Source: a virus. Taken from it: 35,003 nucleotides of DNA. Positions 30,605 through 35,003 of the stretch are shown here, in pieces. Position numbers and translations under genes: made by a program. Position 1 is the stretch's first letter; the number at the start of each line of letters is the position of its first letter. Under the pieces are notes generated by a model. The model did not search any database. It was not told the origin of the DNA and was given only the letters and a program-made list of their open reading frames with translations. The stretch is taken from IMG/VR virus record IMGVR_UViG_3300027734_000181, positions 1 through 35,003 of that record; one strand, 5' to 3'.

Positions 30605-31210
30605 ATGCTAAATCTATCCTCTGGTGGCGGTAATGGAAACTACATCCGCTTCTCACCCCAAGCCAACGCTTGGACAAACAACCTTGGCGCTGAAATCCAG
30701 CTCAAGAAAATCGTGTTTGACATCGATGCGGTGCAAACAGGCTGGCTCCAACTTGGTGTCGGCATCCGCGACTGGCAACCCGACTCAGAGTTGGGACGCA
30801 AAGGCGCACAGCCTACACCTGACCACAAGCGCGGCTTTATCGTCACGTTCTACAACAAGGAGATCGGCACTTGTGAATGGTCATCAAGTGGCGTTGGTCC
30901 GAACATGGGACTGGAAAAGATGTACACCGAGTGCGCTGCACAGCGTGCCGCCAATGCAGGCAAGTTGCCTGTGCTGGAGTACACAGGATCTAAGTTGGAG
31001 AAGATCGGCAAAGGCACTACACGCATCCCCAACTTCACCATTGTGAGTTGGATTGACAAGCCTGCCGGTATGGGGCAGAGCGATGAGGAGTACATTGCAC
31101 AGGCAGTGGCTCCAATGCCTGCACCAGCTCCCGCGCCGATGCCTGCACCAAAGCCAGTGCCTGCTAAGACGCCTATGGCTGCCGCCATTGAAGATGACGA
31201 AATGTTCTAA
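30605..31210 (+). CDS. Single-stranded DNA-binding protein-like
   Basis: A 201-residue protein. The N-terminal 150 residues contain beta-type segments (AEIQLKKIVFDIDAVQTGWL, HKRGFIVTFYNKEIG, TRIPNFTIVSWIDKPAG). A Pro/Ala linker (APMPAPAPAPMPAPKPVPAK) follows, ending in an acidic tail IEDDEMF. The OB-like body, flexible linker and acidic tail with a final Phe are the layout of phage and bacterial SSBs, whose tails recruit partner proteins. It lies between nuclease and primase-helicase genes. The ATG has only a weak upstream GAAAG. Confidence 0.85.
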   Translation: MLNLSSGGGNGNYIRFSPQANAWTNNLGAEIQLKKIVFDIDAVQTGWLQLGVGIRDWQPDSELGRKGAQPTPDHKRGFIVTFYNKEIGTCEWSSSGVGPNMGLEKMYTECAAQRAANAGKLPVLEYTGSKLEKIGKGTTRIPNFTIVSWIDKPAGMGQSDEEYIAQAVAPMPAPAPAPMPAPKPVPAKTPMAAAIEDDEMF

Positions 31211-31226
31211 GAAGTAGTCAGTATGT

Positions 31227-31256
31227 GCCTGGGCGTAAAACCCCAGGCTTTTTTTT
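31227..31256 (+). terminator. Intrinsic terminator after SSB gene
   Basis: Perfect 7-base-pair stem GCCTGGG / CCCAGGC (31227-31233 with 31242-31248), loop CGTAAAAC, then eight T (31249-31256). It ends the rightward early operon behind the SSB gene. The primase-helicase gene beyond it is then read by partial read-through or from a promoter I cannot place. Confidence 0.92.
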
Positions 31257-31281
31257 CCTCTAAAAAAATGGCAGCATATAA

Positions 31282-33351
31282 ATGCAAGCAGAACAAATAG
31301 CCAAGAGCTTGGGCAACGCGAAAAGAGCCAACGGCCAATGGGTAGCAAGTTGCCCAGTACCTACTCATGGCAAAGGCAACGGCGACAAGAATCCAAGCCT
31401 GTCAGTACACATCGATGACGAGGGCAAGCCTTTGTTCCATTGTCATGGTGGATGCACTCAGGAGTCGGTATTCCAAACCATCAGGGATATGCAGCTCTTA
31501 CCTGAGTTGGAGGAGCGCCCCGATCCACTCGCCAACATCAAGCCATTACCAAAGATCGAGTTCCAGCAGGAATGGCAGTACCAAGACGAGGACCGCGTCA
31601 CAGTGTTTATCAAGCACCGGCTGCGCGTAGGGGAGTCAGGAAAGACATATAGGCTCTACAAAGTAGATACAGACGGCAAGCGATACCCGACATTGGGGGA
31701 CGCAAGGATCGTCCCATACAAGCTGCCCGAGCTGCTGGACGCAAAGACAGCGGGGCGCATCATCTATCTCGCCGAGGGCGAAAAGGCGGTGGACGCGCTG
31801 ATGTCACTCGGCGTGGTGGCGACCACCGCGCACAGTGGCGCAGGACATTGGCCCGAGGCTATTACCGAATACTTTGCTGGCGCCAATGTGGTGATTCTGC
31901 CCGACAACGATCTGTCAGGCTGGAGCTACGCACGCAAGGCAGCAGAGGCCATCCTACCCATCGCCAAGGCACTTAAGGTAGTTGACCTCAGACTGCAGGA
32001 GCTAGGCGATGACGCATACGAGTTCATTGAGGCAGGCGGCGGCAGAGCAGAGCTGGCGGCGTTGGTAAAGGCGGCGCCAAAGATCAACAGCGTGGATGAT
32101 GTAACGATACCCGAAAGACTACAGGCGATTACAGCCTCATGTTTAAAAACAGACGAAATTTATACACATCAGGATTCTCATGTACAAAAACAGGCTTCAA
32201 TTGAACATGAATTTGCTACAGACCCACCAAAGGAAGCGCCAGCACCAAAGCCAACCAAGACCATCAAGATCGAATCTTGGGACACCATACAGGACGAGCC
32301 AGTCGAGTGGCTAATTGAGGGAGTCATTCCAAAAGGATCGTTCACGGCGCTGTACGGGCCACCAGGCTCATTCAAGTCGTTCATTGCCTTGGACATTGCC
32401 GAGGCCATCGCAACAGGCAGGGCGTGGATGGGCAGGCCAGTTAAGCAGACAGGCGCGGTGCTGTACCTCGCTGGCGAGGGCTTTGGCGGTATCGGCGCAA
32501 GGATCAAAGCCTGCAAACTCCACCACCAAACCGAAGATGGAGCGCCAATCTATATTGTCAGACACCAGCTCAACCTCAGATCAAGCGCCGAGGACTTTAA
32601 TGCGCTCATGATGGCCGTGGTCACGCTGGTGGAGCAGACAGGCATGGAGTTCAGCCTAGCCATCGTGGATACGCTCGCCAGAGCCTTTGGCGGCGGTAAT
32701 GAGAATAGCTCAGAAGACATGGGTGCGTTTATCACGGCTATGGGTAAGGTGCAGGAATTCCTCAACTGCGCCTTGATGGTGCTGCACCATAGCGGTAAGG
32801 ACGCCGCCAAAGGACTGCGCGGCCATTCCTCGCTGCTTGGCGCGGTGGATACAGAGCTGGAGCTGCTGCGCTTTGACGAGCAGATGAAAGGCGTACTCAC
32901 CACTACCAAACAGAAAGATGGAGAGCAGGGGATCAGGTTTGGCTTTGAGATGGTGGAGGTAGAGATCAGGCCAGCAGGCTTGGGATTGAGCGAACCAATC
33001 GTCAGCCTGGCAGTGCAGTCATCCGATGACACGCATATTGAGCCATCAAAGGCCAGCAAGGGGAACTCTGGAAAAGGAAAAAATCAGCGACTTGAGATGC
33101 TCTGCCTAGAGAAGATGGTCAAAGAGCATGGAGCGCCAAAGTACATCGATGGTTTACAACGCCATGCGATCAGATTGGAGCAGTGGAGGCAGGAATTGTG
33201 GTCAAAGATGGGGTGTACTGATGAGGATAAAGGCACGTTCAAGACGGCATGGCATCGCGCAAAGCAGCGACTGATTGAGTCAGGCGAGGGTGCGATTAGG
33301 GACGATTTTGTATGGTTACAGTTTAAAAGCAGCGACTTTGAGGCTGGATAA
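31282..33351 (+). CDS. Primase-helicase fusion protein
   Basis: A 689-residue replication protein. Domains in order: a zinc-binding primase head (C24-P-V-P-T-H29 and H-C54-H-G-G-C58), a TOPRIM nucleotidyl-transfer domain (LAEGEKAVDAL with E165; ILPDNDLSGW with D208 and D210), a linker, and a RecA-like RepA/AAA_25-type helicase with Walker A YGPPGSFKS (359-366), Walker B LAIVDTLARA (D463) and VLHHSGKDAAKGLRG (about 500-514). The C-terminal 130 residues hold a basic helical domain. It should unwind and prime DNA for the host polymerase. No usual ribosome site is seen before ATG 31282. Confidence 0.93.
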   Translation: MQAEQIAKSLGNAKRANGQWVASCPVPTHGKGNGDKNPSLSVHIDDEGKPLFHCHGGCTQESVFQTIRDMQLLPELEERPDPLANIKPLPKIEFQQEWQYQDEDRVTVFIKHRLRVGESGKTYRLYKVDTDGKRYPTLGDARIVPYKLPELLDAKTAGRIIYLAEGEKAVDALMSLGVVATTAHSGAGHWPEAITEYFAGANVVILPDNDLSGWSYARKAAEAILPIAKALKVVDLRLQELGDDAYEFIEAGGGRAELAALVKAAPKINSVDDVTIPERLQAITASCLKTDEIYTHQDSHVQKQASIEHEFATDPPKEAPAPKPTKTIKIESWDTIQDEPVEWLIEGVIPKGSFTALYGPPGSFKSFIALDIAEAIATGRAWMGRPVKQTGAVLYLAGEGFGGIGARIKACKLHHQTEDGAPIYIVRHQLNLRSSAEDFNALMMAVVTLVEQTGMEFSLAIVDTLARAFGGGNENSSEDMGAFITAMGKVQEFLNCALMVLHHSGKDAAKGLRGHSSLLGAVDTELELLRFDEQMKGVLTTTKQKDGEQGIRFGFEMVEVEIRPAGLGLSEPIVSLAVQSSDDTHIEPSKASKGNSGKGKNQRLEMLCLEKMVKEHGAPKYIDGLQRHAIRLEQWRQELWSKMGCTDEDKGTFKTAWHRAKQRLIESGEGAIRDDFVWLQFKSSDFEAG

Positions 33352-33358
33352 ACATACA

Positions 33359-33455
33359 GGTTACAAGTTACAAACGATATACAAATGTTACCAATTGACG
33401 CTTGCATGGTTACAGTTACAAATCGAGAGTCTAGAAGACTCGATGATATGTAACC
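33359..33455 (+). promoter_or_regulatory. GTTACA repeats, promoter and hairpin
   Basis: Two matching double repeats, GGTTACAAGTTACAAA (33359-33374) and GGTTACAGTTACAAAT (33408-33423), with a single TGTTACC (33386-33392) between and an inverted TGTAACC (33449-33455). The promoter-like TTGACG (33395-33400) with TACAAA (33417-33422, spacer 16) lies among them and shares TTGACGCTT with the two regulator promoters. A hairpin with stem ATCG-AGTCT / AGACT-CGAT and two bulged bases lies at 33422-33444. These may be operators for the next gene or replication iterons. Confidence 0.6.
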
Positions 33456-33484
33456 CATGCACCATTTGAAACCGAGGGAATGAG

Positions 33485-34168
33485 ATGGCAACAAAGAGAA
33501 CATCAAACAAGCATCCAGTGGTGGAGCAACCAGGTCCAAAGGCAGATCCTTGGACGATTCACGTTCAATCAAAGTTGGTGGAGTTGGAGTCGGTCAAGGC
33601 TGCCAGCGATAGGAAATGGGGAGAAAACCGACTGTGTACTTTGGTAAACAGTGAGTTGAGGGAGAAATTCTGGCTACAGAACAACAGACTGCATCAAGCG
33701 ATGGAGTCCAAAGATCGGGCGAAGTTCGATTCCAGCGTGGCGGGAATGATCAGGGCGTACAACGTGCTGGATCAGTGGGCAACTGAAGAGGGACTGGATC
33801 CAGCGTCAGCCATACCGAGGATTGAGTGGGAGATGCAGAATGGTCAGACCATGGTGATTGTCAGAACAGTCAATGAGGCAGTAGCGATACAGACTCAGCG
33901 TCAGGAGTTGGTAAATCACCACATCTGGTCAATGCAAGAAATGGAGGTGCTGCTAGCTGATCCTCGGATGCAGGAAGTCATCAAGATTAAGGCGCTTGTG
34001 CCAACAGCGCAGCTTACCAACTTCAAGCCAACATCAGAGTTCAAGCCTGGTGGCGCAACAGGCTTTGATGACTTTGAAAACGATCTGACATTCAGCGACA
34101 ATGACACCATGGAATACAAGTTCAATTCCGCACAGGCAGAAAGGTTTAGAGATGGCCGGAAGACCTAA
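33485..34168 (+). CDS. Unknown protein before small terminase
   Basis: A 227-residue protein (MATKRTSNKHPVVEQPGPKA...) with no family I recognise. The N-terminal part is basic and flexible, the middle is helical (ELREKFWLQNNRLHQAMESK, AGMIRAYNVLDQWATEEG), then a beta segment TMVIVRTVNEAVAIQTQRQE and an acidic Gly-containing end (GATGFDDFENDLTFSDND). GAGGGAATGAG stands before the ATG. It shares 17 bases with the small terminase gene, which suggests a role in packaging or late gene control. Confidence 0.78.
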   Translation: MATKRTSNKHPVVEQPGPKADPWTIHVQSKLVELESVKAASDRKWGENRLCTLVNSELREKFWLQNNRLHQAMESKDRAKFDSSVAGMIRAYNVLDQWATEEGLDPASAIPRIEWEMQNGQTMVIVRTVNEAVAIQTQRQELVNHHIWSMQEMEVLLADPRMQEVIKIKALVPTAQLTNFKPTSEFKPGGATGFDDFENDLTFSDNDTMEYKFNSAQAERFRDGRKT

Positions 34169-34580
34169 GTTTCGCAAAGACATGGAGTTGCTGGAAGAGC
34201 TGCCAGACGACATGATCGTGTCGATGTTCGAGGCAGGCAAGTCACACACAATGATTTGCTACGAGCTTGGCATTGGGCGCAGGGCGCTTGAGCAATGGAT
34301 TGAGGACACAGATCCCAATATAATTGCGCGTGCGCGAGCGAAAGCCGCCGATAAGCTCGCGGTGGAGACAATGACCATTGCAGACAGCATGGCTGACAGC
34401 AATCCGCAGCGCGATGTCCAGCGCATCCGCACTCGCCAGTGGCTGGCCGAGCGATGGGATCAGAAGACTTATGGCTTACAAAAGGCGCAGCAGATCAATA
34501 TCAACGTGCAAGACCTACGCATGGCCGCGTTGCGTCATGTCGAGGTGATCGATGACTTATCCACAGAAAAAAGCCAATGA
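34152..34580 (+). CDS. terS: Terminase small subunit
   Basis: A 142-residue DNA-recognition subunit of the packaging motor. The start at 34152 gives the usual opening MAGRPKFRKDMELLEELPDD; the longer frame upstream has no such feature. It contains an HTH (SHTMICYELGIGRRALEQWI, residues about 35-54) and the typical ADKLAVETMTIADSMADSN and QRIRTRQWLAERWDQKTYG segments. It would recognise the packaging site and hand DNA to the large subunit encoded just past the circle junction. The last codons contain a DnaA box (34557-34565). Confidence 0.9.
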   Translation: MAGRPKFRKDMELLEELPDDMIVSMFEAGKSHTMICYELGIGRRALEQWIEDTDPNIIARARAKAADKLAVETMTIADSMADSNPQRDVQRIRTRQWLAERWDQKTYGLQKAQQININVQDLRMAALRHVEVIDDLSTEKSQ

Positions 34581-34750
34581 TGCACACATTGCCCTGTGGA
34601 CAAATGCAAACTGCCTACGGATTAAGCAGAATCGCTGTAGTTATCCACAATAAAGTTAACATAATGAACATCGTATTAAACCGATTATGTAAGGTTCGTG
34701 TAAGAAAGTATATGAATCAATGACTTACAGACGCATCGACCTGTGGATAA
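34557..34750. other. DnaA-box cluster, candidate replication origin
   Basis: Three exact DnaA boxes, TTATCCACA at 34557-34565 and 34641-34649 and the reverse TGTGGATAA at 34742-34750, plus the near match TGTGGACAA at 34595-34603. Between the second and last boxes lies an AT-rich stretch with three TGTAAG elements (34688-34693, 34699-34704 and inverted at 34724-34729), the first two 11 bases apart. There is no gene from 34581 to 34871. Host initiator boxes near an AT-rich segment are what a host-dependent origin would need; this is an inference. Confidence 0.65.
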
Positions 34751-34764
34751 CTTTGCAGCCGTTT

Positions 34765-34845
34765 ACTGGCCGCCAGGCGCTGGCCGTGGCTGGCGCGGCG
34801 GCGGCGAGCCCCCCCTTGCTCGCGGCGGCGGGGGCGGCTGATGCA
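34765..34845. other. GC-rich hairpin block before terminase gene
   Basis: Very GC-rich sequence unlike the rest of the genome. It holds the hairpins GCCAG-GCG-CTGGC (34772-34784) and GCGAGC / GCTCGC (34804-34809 with 34818-34823, loop CCCCCCTT), flanked by GGCGGCGG runs on both sides. There is no T run, so it is not a normal terminator. Directly before the large terminase gene and after the small one, it is a reasonable candidate for the packaging start site or part of the origin. Confidence 0.5.
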
Positions 34846-35003
34846 GCACCTAAACACATATCGCCACACGCATGAGCAACCCCACCCCCCTATCCCCCAC
34901 CGCGCAAAAGCGCCCCCCGAAAAAAAATTCGAATGATTTGGTGGTGAACAACCCTTTTGTCGAATTCGTCAAGCTCTACAAGAACAACCCTGTCCTGTTT
35001 GTC
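34846..35003. repeat. Right copy of imperfect terminal repeat
   Basis: 34846-34863 equals 3-20 and 34878-35003 equals 29-154. The middle (34864-34877) differs from 21-28 by a 6-base indel and substitutions. Joining the copies gives a circle of about 34.85 kb. Confidence 0.9.
34872..35003 (+). CDS. terL: Terminase large subunit, 5' end of second copy (partial)
   Basis: The first 44 codons of the terminase gene, cut by the window end. It reads MSNPTPLSPTAQ instead of MTNPTPLSPTAQ and is then identical to the copy at 23. In the closed genome this is the same gene, so only one full terminase exists. The upstream 11 bases (TCGCCACACGC) differ from the left copy and contain no clear ribosome site in either version. 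Confidence 0.85.
   Translation, partial: MSNPTPLSPTAQKRPPKKNSNDLVVNNPFVEFVKLYKNNPVLFV

Noticed and set aside
1-35003. tRNA genes, integrase, attachment sites, insertion sequences
   Set aside because: None was visible; the non-coding gaps are short and show no cloverleaf or transposase remnant, so I report none.

Overview
The window is, in effect, one complete genome of a tailed, podovirus-like bacteriophage. The last 126 bases (34878-35003) repeat bases 29-154, the 5' end of the large terminase gene. The sequence therefore closes into a circle of about 34.85 kb, or has a short terminal repeat. The head and neck genes (large portal, coiled-coil scaffold, SU10-type capsid protein, adaptor), the propeller-like nozzle protein and a set of large ejected proteins, with no tail sheath, tube or tape measure, point to a short-tailed phage related to the SU10/phiEco32 group. 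Many of the small proteins resemble those I associate with freshwater betaproteobacterial phages; that host is an inference only. I see no integrase, tRNA or CRISPR.

Layout. 1-9.6 kb (+): large terminase, small basic and Cys-rich proteins, a glycosyltransferase-like gene, portal, scaffold, major capsid protein with a strong terminator behind it, a second glycosyltransferase, and the neck adaptor. 9.6-13.4 kb (+): appendage and fibre genes, including two repeat-rich or Gly-rich proteins and a receptor-binding fibre. 13.4-15.1 kb (+): lysis cassette of small membrane proteins, a 3-TM holin and an M15 peptidase endolysin. 15.1-17.6 kb (+): jelly-roll-like appendage protein, tail nozzle, GNAT-like protein. 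17.6-24.4 kb (+): an S74 autoprocessing protein and four probable ejection proteins. 24.4-24.9 kb (-): a winged-helix regulator and a small partner. 25-26.4 kb (+): HExxH protein, metallophosphoesterase, small membrane protein. 26.5-28.3 kb (-): nine mostly overlapping very small early genes ending in an extremely acidic protein with its own promoter. 28.5-33.4 kb (+): HTH regulator, RuvC-like resolvase, Cas4/RecB-like nuclease, SSB-like protein, primase-helicase. 33.5-34.6 kb (+): a protein of unknown function and the small terminase. 34.56-34.87 kb: a non-coding region with DnaA boxes and a GC-rich hairpin block that leads back into the terminase gene.

How the parts work together. The phage encodes priming and unwinding, ssDNA binding, resection and junction resolution, but I see no DNA polymerase. 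It probably borrows the host replisome, which fits three perfect DnaA boxes (TTATCCACA) and one near match next to the packaging genes. Early control appears to rest on two DNA-binding proteins. Both are predicted to be made from leaderless or nearly leaderless mRNAs, from promoters that share the block TTGACGCTT and an 18-base spacer. One promoter has a perfect 6-2-6 palindrome between -35 and -10, and a similar site overlaps the promoter of the leftward early operon.

The least explained parts are the 28.3-28.55 kb control region (divergent promoters plus a possible small terminated RNA), the acidic-protein unit at 26.44-26.81 kb, the GTTACA repeats at 33.36-33.46 kb, and the DnaA-box region.
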